From Owenia fusiformis (taxonomy: Eukaryota > Annelida > Polychaeta > Sabellida > Oweniidae): DNA of 10,866 nt. Made by a program: the position numbers and the translations under genes. The notes below the pieces were generated by a model, which did no database searches, was not told the DNA's origin, and worked only from the letters and a program-made list of their open reading frames with translations. Numbering within the stretch: the stretch's first letter is position 1; each line of letters begins with the position of its first letter. Location of the stretch: contig CAIIXF020000007.1 of NCBI GenBank assembly GCA_903813345.2, forward strand, positions 27,442,698 to 27,453,563, written 5' to 3'. Below are positions 1 to 7,850 of the stretch, piece after piece.

Positions 1-988
1 TATCTAACCAATGAACATTTTTTTGATTTACAATTGTAGTGATTTACAATCCTCACCAAAACCTGGTCATTTTCATGAAAATTTCTGTTATCTCATTGTA
101 AAGTTTCAGTCTTGAGTTTATCGCATTCTTGTTTCCTGCATTTACTGTATGCATGAATAAACTCATCTAAAGGAATTTTGTATGTTCTGTAAAAAAAACA
201 TGCAGCCTTTAATTTACATTACGGAGTGAAGATCTGAGAGTATTCAATAAACTTAATACATGCAGATGTTTAAGAGCGATTTTTATTTTTTATTACCAAT
301 CAATAAATCAATAAAATACAACTAAGTTATACATTGAACATATTATCCTTCTGAAGGTCAAAAAAAGTCAAAAAGGTCTTTTTTCAACTTGCTTCAAACT
401 GCCCAATGTTTTTTCAAAATCATCTACAAGATCTTAGAAGTTCAAATCTGACTTTAGTTTAGAGCTCACCTTCACCTTCAATGACCTTGTCATGGTAAAA
501 AAAGGTCATCTTTTTCAAAATCATCTACAAATTCTCAAAAGTTCAAATCTGCTGACTATAGATTTGAGATTTGACCTTCGATAAGCTGCTCGATGTCAAA
601 TAAAGATTTGACCTTCAATGACCCTCTCAAGGTCAAAAAGGTCTTCTTTCAACTTGCTTCAAATTGACCAATTTTTTTTCAAAATCATCTTTACTACAAG
701 TTCTCAGAAAAATTGAAATCCGACTTAAGATTGAACTCATAATATTGTGAGCCACTAGGTGGTGACATTTTGTCATGTTAATGCCTTGTTTTGTTTTTTC
801 ATAGTTTATTTTATTGCATCAATTTTCTGAAATATTCACTTCATATAAAATTATATTCTAAATATTAACTGTCAATTGCAGTTACTAGTACCTAAGCCAT
901 AAATTGATATTGCTTAAATATTTTGCTTGCTTTTCCGATGTATGGAACCGCAAACATATTCTTTATGCTGTATGTATTTAAATTTTAG
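1..988. other. Intron sequence upstream of the CPS1 exon at 989 (partial)
   Basis: I see no coding exon here. By continuity with the exon at 989 this should be intron of the plus-strand carbamoyl-phosphate synthase gene; its donor lies outside the window. The stretch is AT-rich and ends in the acceptor TTTTAG at 983-988. Positions 354-720 hold a diverged AGGTCA-rich repeat, listed separately. A CCACTAGGTGG palindrome-like word occurs at 752-762. The word ACAATCCTCAC at 46-56 also recurs as the core of the minisatellite beyond the exon. Confidence 0.7.
354..720. repeat. Diverged tandem repeat rich in AGGTCA/TGACCT words
   Basis: The phrase 'aggtca...ggtctt-tttcaacttgcttcaaa' occurs near 354-405 and again near 630-665, about 275 bp apart. 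The phrase 'ttcaaaatcatct-acaa...ctcaaaagttcaaatctg' occurs three times, near 412, 515 and 678. This suggests a composite, decayed tandem repeat. AGGTCA or its complement recurs within it, including TCAAGGTCA at 627-635. I cannot assign it to a named transposon family. Confidence 0.6.
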
Positions 989-1107
989 TTGTTTGCAACA
1001 TCTGCAACTGCAAAATACCTTAATGCCCACAATATACCAGCACAGACTGTAGGATGGACTTTTGCAGATAATCCAGTGTCTGATTCTCCGGCTCCAATAG
1101 GAACTAA
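989..1107 (+). CDS. CPS1: CPS1 penultimate coding exon: start of the allosteric MGS-like domain
   Basis: The exon encodes LFATSATAKYLNAHNIPAQT followed by VGW and a variable loop. This matches the beginning of the C-terminal methylglyoxal-synthase-like regulatory domain of carbamoyl-phosphate synthase (ammonia), the mitochondrial enzyme that makes carbamoyl phosphate from ammonia or glutamine nitrogen, bicarbonate and two ATP. Acceptor TTTTAG precedes 989 and donor GTATGT starts at 1108, leaving the last codon as 'AA'. This pairs with the 'A' opening the exon at 7521 to give Lys, as in the vertebrate K-L-I junction. By my alignment to human CPS1 numbering, Thr1391, Thr1394 and Trp1410, which contact N-acetylglutamate, are present with identical spacing. 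The loop after the Trp is two residues longer than human. Exons for the synthetase halves lie upstream, outside the window. Confidence 0.92.
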
Positions 1108-1184
1108 GTATGTACAAGTTGAAACAATCAATGTTCATATTTTTGCTACTTTTGTCTCGTATTTTGAGGTGCAACAGGTTAATG

Positions 1185-1583
1185 TGATCACCCACTTGTC
1201 TGACTTTGCAATTTCCCAACCACTCGTTCAATATTGCAATCCTCACTTGTCCCACATTACAATCCTCACTAGTTCAATATTGCAATCCTCACTTGGTTGA
1301 TATTAGAATTCTGACTTGTCCAATATTGCAATCCTCACTTGGCTGACATTGCAATTCTCACTTGTCCAATATTGCAATCCCTCACTTGTCCTTGCAATCC
1401 TCACATGTCTGACATGGCAATCCTCACTAGTTCGACATAGCAATCCTCACTAGTTCGACATAGCAATCCTCACTTGTCCGACAGTGGAATCTTCACTTGT
1501 CCAATATTGGGATTCCTCACTTAATCAAGATTGCAATCCTCACTTGTCTAGTATTGCAATCCTCCACTTATCAGACCAGCTGT
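1185..1583. repeat. 23-bp minisatellite, about 16 copies
   Basis: The consensus unit is close to TCCAATATTGCAATCCTCACTTG. I count about 16 units with substitutions and small indels; one unit near 1390 is shortened. Two subtypes are visible: one with CAATATTGCAATCC, the other with CGACATAGCAATCC ending in ACTAGT, the latter being two adjacent near-identical units near 1430-1475. The array starts about 80 bp after the CPS1 donor. Confidence 0.85.
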
Positions 1584-2447
1584 TCCTACATCTACATCCC
1601 TGCATTCTGCATATCAGATAATCTGCAAATGATAGGTGGCATATTTTAAAATCTCAATACAGACCAGTTTCTTATATAAAAGTAAGGAAAATGCTATTGA
1701 TATAACAACTACTTCCATTGCTGATAGAATTTTTGAAATGTTTATATCTTTGTATTTCCATGACTCATATTTTTGAGAAGAATGTTGGTGAAGTGATGAT
1801 TTGAAGATTTAGTGGGCTATTGAGATTATAATATTTTTCATAGCTTTGTGATGGAAACCTATATATATATTTTTTTAAGTGTTTCATTAATTTTAAGAAG
1901 AGAGCTGTGAATTTGTCTTTTGGGTCTTTTTGCAATGGAAATACAGTAAAAATTGTCTTATCTGAATGCATGCCATTGGGATCATCTGAAAGTATTGTGC
2001 TCGATGGATGTTCACATCACAATTCAAATCTTTTTTTTTATAGTGCTAATCTTTTGGACATGGCATTGAAAAACATTGTTCACCTTGAGAGGTTTTTAGA
2101 TAAGAGAGTTGTTGAGATATACAGGTTTTATTGTACTTATTTATGAACATTGAACTAATGTCAAACTTGTTGTAATGCAGTTTTATTTCTTTATTGTTTG
2201 TTACCGGAACATCCTGGCCATCGTATATGGGTATTTGCCATTTGGGAATTCCATTTATCATGTACAGTTTTATTATTAGATGCATATTAAGAGTGATGAA
2301 GTATTGGTTACACCCTTGTCAAGTGTATGCAAATAACTGAAATTACATTTTGAATATTTTAGGGTTCAAGGTGCTATGATGTAGACATGTAAATGTGTGT
2401 TTTATCATGCAACTTTAACAATATCAAATTAATTGCTTGCAAAAGGA

Positions 2448-2932
2448 TACTGTAAAACGGGTAATTTTGACACCGGGAAATTTTAGCGATTTTTCAATTT
2501 TAGGGGGTTTTAGCGCGGGAAATTTTAGCAAAATGAAGATTAATCTTTAAAAAATCAAATTAGTGAAATGCATTAGAAATTTTATCATTTATGGCAGAAG
2601 AATGAATAACGGACATGACAGAGGAATTATCAAAATGTAAGACTTCTTACGCACATGGTATTGGTCCAAACTGGATGGATGGCTATTTATCCTTCAGATA
2701 TTGAAAGAAACATACGATTTAAAAATATTTACCTTTTTCAAATTACAAACCGGAAGTCGAGCACTGAACGAAAAGCTCCTTAAATACTAATATTCATGTA
2801 GTTTCCCGGGAATTTGCAAATTTTAGCGCCCGGTTTATTTTAACCCCGGTTTATTTTAGCGAATTGAATTTTTAGCGAAACTATAGCGATCGCTAACAAT
2901 TACCCCTCGCTAACAATACCCGTTTTACAGTA
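2448..2932. mobile_element. MITE-like element with perfect 16-bp terminal inverted repeats
   Basis: TACTGTAAAACGGGTA at 2448-2463 is exactly reverse-complemented at 2917-2932. If the outer TA is a target duplication, the element is 2450-2930 (481 bp) with 14-bp TIRs starting CTGTAAAACGGG. Subterminal regions on both sides are filled with short repeats of the form AATTTTAGCG or GGTTTATTTTA, and CGATCGCTAACAATTACCCC lies just inside the right end. No transposase frame is present, so it is non-autonomous. The TA duplication is suggestive of a Tc1/mariner-type mobiliser, but this is inference. Confidence 0.82.
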
Positions 2933-3085
2933 CACAGTAAAGCATGATTTTTGTAGACAGTTTGGCATTGTGTACTCTAGGTTTCATTGAATATCACCAC
3001 CAAGAAGTGTTGAAAGATTAAAAAATAGCTACCATTAATATTAACAATTTTATAATTACCAAGGTTCCAGTAGGTTCCAGTTTCA

Positions 3086-3097
3086 CCACTAGGTGGC
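3086..3097. promoter_or_regulatory. CTCF-like core motif CCACTAGGTGGC
   Basis: CCACTAGGTGGC fits the degenerate CTCF core (CCASYAGRKGGC). A near copy, CCACTAGGTGGT, lies at 752-763 and resembles this site best in reverse-complement orientation. Both sit at the edges of repeats, so they may simply be parts of repeat termini. Binding is not shown by sequence alone. Confidence 0.3.
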
Positions 3098-3227
3098 TAG
3101 TCAAATAACATGACAGTAATAGGAAAATGATCCCTATAATTTATACTTCATTTATTTATTTGACCAATTTTCATTTCACCTGTTTGAGTTTTAAAAGAAA
3201 ACATTATCTCTCCAATACATAGAAGTT

Positions 3228-4430
3228 CGAGGGGGATATAGGAAAGCCGTTCATCCGTACGTTTGTTTCGGTGATAACTCAAATACCAGTTGACGGATTT
3301 GATTCAAATTTTATAGGCTTATGCCTTTTAGGGGTAGAACTTCTGCTCAAGAAGGAATTTCAATATGACCGCTTAATTCAAAATGGCCACAATTTTTTGT
3401 AAAAAATATAACCTTTGGCTTCTAAATATCAAAATGTCGGCCATTTTTCATAAAAAAACGCAATCTTTGATAACTCAAATACCAGTGAACAGATTTGGTT
3501 TAAATTTTATATGATGATGCCTCAGGGACAAAGTAGATTTGTTCAAGAAACAATTTTGAAGATGGCAGCTGAATTTCAAAATGGCCACCATTTTTCACAA
3601 AAAACTTAATCTTTGATAACTCAAATACTAGTTGACAGATTTGGTTAAAATTTTATATGCTGATGCCTAGAGGAGCTATGCTGAAGGAGAGATTTTCAAA
3701 ATTGCTGCTAATTATCAAAATGGCGGCAGTTTTGTAAAAAGAACGTAATCTTTGATAACTTAAATACCAGTGAACGGATTTGGTTCAAATTTTATATGAT
3801 GATGTCTAGGAAAAAAGTAGATTTGTTCACAAAAGAATTTTCAAGATGGCGGCTGAATTTCAAAATGGCCACCGTTTTTCATTAAAAAATGTAATCTTTG
3901 ATAACTCAAATACTAGTTGACGGATTTGGTTTACATGACAAAGGAGCTACACTGAAGAAGACATTCATAGTAATGGCTGCTAAATATCAAAATGGTGGCC
4001 ATTTTTCGTAAAAAAAAATATTCCATGATACTACTTTGACTCAAATACCAGTGAACGAATTTGGATCAAATTTTAAATGATGATGCCTAGAGACAACGTC
4101 TGTTTGACAAAAAATTTTCAAGATGGCAGCTGAATTTAAAAAATTTTCGTAAAAAATGCAATCTTTGATAACTCAAATAGCAGTGAATGGATTTTGTTCA
4201 AATTTTAGATGCTGATGGCTAGGGACACAGTAGCTCTCTTTGAGAAAGATTTTCAAAAGGGCGGCTGAATTTAAAAATGGCTGTCATTTTTCGTAAAAAA
4301 GGAATGTAATCTTGATAACTCAAATGCTAATTTACAGATATGGTTTACATTTTATATGTTGATGCCTAGGGACAAACAAGCTCTGCTCAAGAAGGAATTT
4401 TGAAGATGGCCACTAATAATAAAAAAACAT
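3228..4430. repeat. Tandem array of about eight ~145-bp units
   Basis: Units are recognised by GATAACTCAAATACCAGTGA or close variants at about 3273, 3469, 3615, 3754, 3900, 4036, 4167 and 4314, a spacing of 131-196 bp. Each unit continues with a 'CGGATTTGGTTCAAATTTTATATG' style block, a 'GATGCCTAGGGACA' block, then 'AAGATGGCGGCTGAATTTC' and the palindrome-like AAAATGGCC-CCATTTTT followed by an A-rich run. The left edge (near 3228-3270) has a distinct leader, ATATAGGAAAGCCGTTCATC. No protein-coding frame runs through it. The family is unclassified by me. Confidence 0.85.
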
Positions 4431-5049
4431 GTTTTGTTCGGTGGGATTTGCTACTCTGTGGAGTTGCTGTTTTTCTAGTTCACTTTAATTTATGATTTTA
4501 TAGCCTGAGCTCTATGGGGAATCTGCCCAACCTAGAATTCACATTTTCAAAGAAAACTAAAATTTCAAACTTAATAATCAACATAATTTTAAACCATATT
4601 TCTAGATGTAATTTTGAATGTAGATTTGAAATATGATATCACTTTGTCTATATTTGTAATATTTGATAAGAAAATCATGATCAATTCTACATGCAACTAG
4701 TCTATTGCAACCAGGTGTGATATCTTAATGCCCTTGTTTAAAAATCCCATGGGTGCCCATATAATCAGATTTTATTTTCAATGTTGACACACTTAAGGCT
4801 GAACCCAGCACTCATTCAGCATTTACAACTGCACTATTATACATGTATTACACTGTAATCTCTTTATAATCCCACAAAAAGGCATATTTCTAAGTTGCTT
4901 GATATAAATATTTCATTTCGTATTTCAAGAAATGGATGAATAAGTTGACAGATTAGAAAATCTTTTAGCGGGTTCCTAACTGTTGCTATAGGAACATAGA
5001 AGAGGGAAATATAAATTCAACTTACCTGTCCTGATACATCATCCTCATA
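4431..5049 (-). other. 3' flank of the nested minus-strand gene
   Basis: Reading minus strand, a near-perfect splice donor ACAG|GTAAGT falls with its GT at 5025-5024, only 24 nt after the stop codon. The first AATAAA on this strand is at 4776-4771. The 3' UTR may therefore either continue unspliced to about 4755 or be spliced at 5025. No open frame or other recognisable element is seen. Confidence 0.45.
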
Positions 5050-6930
5050 TCAATTGTTAAGATTACCAGCATTGAAATAATTTGAGGAACATCTCAGACT
5101 CCAATTTGGGTCGTAAGCTGACATCAATGTTCGAGTTCTTGGATACATATCGCCATTTGAGGTGGTTAAGATGGTATTTGGTGGCTGATAGTATATTGTG
5201 GTATCATCACTGTCACTGTGTCTGTTATTTGGATGATAGTTTATCCAGGGTTCATTGCTTGAATGTGGCAATGTTAAAGTAGGAAAGATACGGTCTTGTG
5301 ATGGGCTAGGCCTAAGGATATACATATCATCATTTGAGGTATTAAAGGTGGTATTCGGTGGCTGAAAGTATATAGTGGGATCAGGATCGTCAATATGTCT
5401 GTTATTTGGATGGTAATATACCCAGGGTTCAACACTTGAGGGTGGCAATGTATGAAAGATAGGGTCTTGTGATGGGCTAGGCCTAGGCTGGTCTTCATAT
5501 CCTGAAGGTGTTTCTATGCTATGATATATATGTTCAACTGAAGAGGGATTTTCAGAGTCCAGTGCATATAGATCATTATTTGGTGTATCTGAATGTATGG
5601 GGTTTGCTTGTATGATTCTATCGTTTCTATACTTTAGAAATCCAACCGTAATTGCAACCACAGCGATAGTAATAGATGCTAGCAGGCTTATCAGCACAAT
5701 ATCAGCATGAAAATGATCAGATTTTGCAAGTGGAACAATCAGATCGTTTTGTCCAGGAAACTTTGTTGGTTTGGGTTCATTAGTTTGAGTTAGGGTAGCA
5801 TGCCTCGTTGGTTTTGTTGGGGAAGTTGCTTTTGGTTCAGTTTGCTTCATTGTAGCATGCCTTGTTGGTTTTGATTCAATTGGCTTTGTTGTAGGATGTG
5901 TAGTTGGTTTTGTTGGAGGATTTGTAATTGGTTTAAATGATTGTCCAGGCAGTAAACTTGCAGATGGTGTATTTTCAGCAGGCATAATTTCAGATGGCGT
6001 GCTTTTAGACATTGTTATGTCAAGTAGTTCAGTTTGCAGTAATGAACCTGTAGATGACATACTTTCAGGCAGCGTAATTGCTGATGTGACACTTTTAGCC
6101 ACTGTACTGTCTATAACAGCTGTTGTATTTGGAGTCGATAAACTTGATGATTCATCTTTGCCACTATTATTAGAATCAGAGATGTCACTGTTCGATTCAT
6201 CTTGGTCACTTCTAGAATCAGAGATGTCACTTTTCGATTCATCTTTACCACTATTATTAGAATCAGAGATGTCACTTTTTGATTCATCTTGGTCACTTCT
6301 AGAATCAGAGATGTCACTTTTCGATTCATCTTTACCACTATTATTAGAATCAGAGATGTCACTGTTCGATTCATCTTTGTCACTACTAGAATCAGAGATG
6401 TCACTTTTTGATTCATCCTTGTCTCTACTAGAATCAGAGATGTCACTTTTCGATTCATCTTTGCCACTATTATTAGAATCAGAGATGTCAATTTTTGATT
6501 CATCCTTGTCACAACTAGAATCAGAGATGTCACTTTTTGATTCATCTTTGTCACTTCTAGAATCAGAGATGTCACTTTTCGATTCATCCTTGTCACTACT
6601 AGAATCAGATATGTCACTTTTCGATTCATCTTTGTCACTTCTAGAATCAGAGATGTCACTTTTAGAATCTGTGACACTCTTGGAATAACCCAAATTGCTA
6701 TTTGTAGTGGTGGTATCAATATATGTATCTCCAATGTCAACAGTAGCAGGAACTCTTGGAATTACTCCCACCACAGATGGAGACTCATTCTTAGAATTTA
6801 GAGTTTTTGAAATTTTGTTTCCATCTTTTATCACATAAATGCCATGTTGCTGTGTATTTCCAGTGTGTCCATTTACTCCACTATTCGTCAAAATGACCAC
6901 AACCCCAAATAAAATTTGTGTAAACTTCAT
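5050..6930 (-). CDS. Nested type I membrane protein with SD repeats, mucin-like stalk and Tyr-rich tail
   Basis: This 626-residue protein of unknown function has one uninterrupted coding exon, inside the CPS1 intron on the opposite strand. The start is ATG at 6930-6928 (A at -3 and A at +4). Residues 1-21 form a signal peptide (MKFTQILFGVVVIL...). Then come a short ectodomain; about residues 89-261 with 12 repeats around SDISDS; a Thr/Pro-rich stalk (334-391, with repeated KPTRHAT and EPK words); and a transmembrane helix (about 410-432) followed by KYRNDR, fitting type I topology. The tail holds IYHSIETPSGYED (Tyr469, Tyr478), a duplicated ~57-residue block with IYFQPP and IYYQPP, and ends in NYFNAGNLNN. 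N-glycosylation sequons (NES, NTT, NNS) occur. I infer a heavily glycosylated adhesion or signalling receptor. The family is not recognised. The C-terminus resembles that of the receptor gene at 9363. Confidence 0.8.
   Translation of the reverse strand: MKFTQILFGVVVILTNSGVNGHTGNTQQHGIYVIKDGNKISKTLNSKNESPSVVGVIPRVPATVDIGDTYIDTTTTNSNLGYSKSVTDSKSDISDSRSDKDESKSDISDSSSDKDESKSDISDSRSDKDESKSDISDSSCDKDESKIDISDSNNSGKDESKSDISDSSRDKDESKSDISDSSSDKDESNSDISDSNNSGKDESKSDISDSRSDQDESKSDISDSNNSGKDESKSDISDSRSDQDESNSDISDSNNSGKDESSSLSTPNTTAVIDSTVAKSVTSAITLPESMSSTGSLLQTELLDITMSKSTPSEIMPAENTPSASLLPGQSFKPITNPPTKPTTHPTTKPIESKPTRHATMKQTEPKATSPTKPTRHATLTQTNEPKPTKFPGQNDLIVPLAKSDHFHADIVLISLLASITIAVVAITVGFLKYRNDRIIQANPIHSDTPNNDLYALDSENPSSVEHIYHSIETPSGYEDQPRPSPSQDPIFHTLPPSSVEPWVYYHPNNRHIDDPDPTIYFQPPNTTFNTSNDDMYILRPSPSQDRIFPTLTLPHSSNEPWINYHPNNRHSDSDDTTIYYQPPNTILTTSNGDMYPRTRTLMSAYDPNWSLRCSSNYFNAGNLNN
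5143..5481 (-). repeat. 171-bp in-frame duplication in the cytoplasmic tail
   Basis: Two copies (5320-5481 and 5143-5310 on the plus coordinates) encode PSPSQD-IF-TL, EPW--YHPNNRH, TIY[FY]QPPNT and TSN-DMY. Spacing is 57 codons. DNA identity is highest at GTCTTGTGATGGGCTAGGCC (plus-strand reading), which suggests a fairly recent duplication. Each copy carries a Tyr-x-x-Pro motif. Confidence 0.85.
5758..5931 (-). repeat. Thr/Pro/Lys-rich mucin-like stalk
   Basis: About 58 residues just outside the transmembrane helix are dominated by Thr, Pro and Lys. KPTRHAT occurs twice about 21 residues apart, and shorter KPTT and KPIES words also repeat. This is typical of O-glycosylated spacer segments; the glycosylation is inferred. 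Confidence 0.7.
6150..6666 (-). repeat. In-frame 42/45-bp Ser-Asp repeat array (12 units)
   Basis: Units are DESKSDISDS followed by [RS]SDK, SRDK, SCDK or RSDQ (14 codons), or by NNSGK (15 codons). Toward the C-terminal end the two types alternate, giving an 87-bp higher-order unit repeated nearly exactly in 6160-6360. All unit lengths are multiples of three, so copy changes keep the frame. The product is an extended, acidic, highly phosphorylatable or Ca-binding-like segment; that role is inference. Confidence 0.92.
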
Positions 6931-7087
6931 CTTAATCAAAGTTTACTTTATTTTACTATTGTTTAATATGGCTCGATCTTGCTGCCAATTTGCCAGTATT
7001 GAGATATTTTGTGATACTATTGAGACATGCAGTTTATCCAGTACACTATCCCTTAAGATCTGGGCTGAATCTATGGCATCATTTCTT

Positions 7088-7095
7088 TTTATATA
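7088..7095 (-). promoter_or_regulatory. Possible TATA box of the nested gene
   Basis: TATATAAA is read on the minus strand about 158 nt upstream of the nested gene's ATG, a plausible distance for a short 5' UTR. In an AT-rich genome such words occur by chance, so this is a weak call. The rest of 6931-7520 shows no other element I can support. Confidence 0.3.
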
Positions 7096-7520
7096 CTCAA
7101 TGTTACTTACCTTTCACCTTGACTTTGTTTTAATGCTCACTTATGATACAAAGTAAATCAAATTTGAGATATTTTCTCTTGACTGTATAATGGTGTCATA
7201 TCCATAATTGTTGTTTTTATCAATCATTTACGAACTTCGGTGATCAATTCATGAGGTTTTATTTTGTGATATTTATTCGTACTTTGCCATTTTATGTCAT
7301 CTAGAGTCATATTTCATAAGATCAAGATCACTCCATTGTATTAACTGGCAAAACATTTATTCAGATCCAATTTATTATTGTTTTTATGTACATTTATATT
7401 CTCAAACAAATTGGCCAATATTTAGTGCATCCCCTATTAATTGTCAGAACAAATCACTCGATAGATATCTAATTTCAAATATGAATAGATCAATAATGCA
7501 TGTATGTTATGTCATTTCAG

Positions 7521-7749
7521 ATTGATAGAGGGCGGCTCTATTGACCTCGTTATCAACCTTCCTAATCACAATACCAAGCTACTCCAGGACAACTACATCA
7601 TACGCCGTACATCCATAGACCACGGAGTCCCACTTATTACCAATTTTGAGATTGTGAAAATGTTTTCTCAAGCTTTGGAACATGTTGGTAGTATCTCTGC
7701 TCGAAGTCTGCTGCATTATAGGCAAAATCAGAATGAGGCTGCGAAGTAA
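7521..7749 (+). CDS. CPS1: CPS1 terminal coding exon: end of the allosteric MGS-like domain
   Basis: After acceptor TTTCAG, the exon encodes (K)LIEGGSIDLVINLPNHNTK, then DNYIIRRT, GVPLITNF and SLLHYRQNQNEAAK before TAA at 7747-7749. This is the conserved C-terminal end of CPS1. Asn residues matching human Asn1437, Asn1440 and Asn1449, which help bind the obligatory activator N-acetylglutamate, are all kept with the right spacing. The protein stops directly after this domain. That excludes the CAD fusion, in which dihydroorotase and aspartate transcarbamylase domains would follow. The enzyme is therefore of the mitochondrial CPSase I/III class. Whether it uses ammonia or glutamine depends on the upstream glutaminase domain, which is outside the window. 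Confidence 0.95.
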
Positions 7750-7844
7750 TGTCACTTGGCATCTCCTAGAACTATACTAAATGAGAGAGGTTTAGTTTTG
7801 TTAATGGACATTTTGACACTTTTGAACAAAGTACATGGTTAAAT

Positions 7845-7850
7845 AATAAA
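7845..7850 (+). terminator. CPS1 polyadenylation signal AATAAA
   Basis: AATAAA lies 96 nt after the CPS1 stop codon. A second AATAAA at 7978-7983 could serve as a backup. The first signal directly abuts a MITE-like element starting at 7851, so cleavage would occur inside that element. Confidence 0.6.

Larger units (their letters stand above)
1108..7520 (+). other. 6.4-kb last coding intron of CPS1, hosting a nested gene and repeats
   Basis: The intron runs from donor GTATGT (1108-1113) to acceptor TTTCAG (7515-7520), and the flanking exons join in phase 2. Human CPS1 protein is contiguous across this point, so no further CPS1 exon is expected inside. It contains a 23-bp minisatellite, a MITE, a ~145-bp tandem array and a whole minus-strand membrane-protein gene, each listed separately. 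In 1584-2447, 2933-3085 and 3098-3227 I see only AT-rich sequence; the short open frames in 1765-2285 on both strands match nothing I recognise. Confidence 0.85.

Noticed and set aside
914-1255. Minus-strand open frame over the CPS1 exon
   Set aside because: It is the antisense of a clearly conserved CPS1 exon and of the minisatellite.
1185-1583. CRISPR-like array
   Set aside because: The units are contiguous 23-bp tandem copies with no unique spacers, in a eukaryotic intron.
1907-2146. 79-codon plus-strand open frame in the CPS1 intron
   Set aside because: CPS1 protein is continuous across this intron, so no exon is expected. The translation matches no family I know and has no convincing splice sites.
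2046-2285. 79-codon minus-strand open frame
   Set aside because: It overlaps another short frame on the opposite strand and has no recognisable domain. A chance open frame in AT-rich DNA is the simplest reading.
5999-6688. 229-codon plus-strand open frame with repeated ESEMSLFDSS words
   Set aside because: It is the antisense shadow of the Ser-Asp repeat. Repeats whose length is a multiple of three keep several frames open; there is no ordinary start context and no sign of a second protein.
6111-6740. 209-codon minus-strand open frame with repeated KMNRKVTSLIL words
   Set aside because: This is the same repeat read in another frame. The true frame has signal peptide, transmembrane helix and a non-repetitive tail, so this one is incidental.
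6931-6939. Upstream extension of the nested protein by three codons from a TTG
   Set aside because: A eukaryotic start should be ATG. The ATG at 6930 has good context and is followed directly by a signal peptide.
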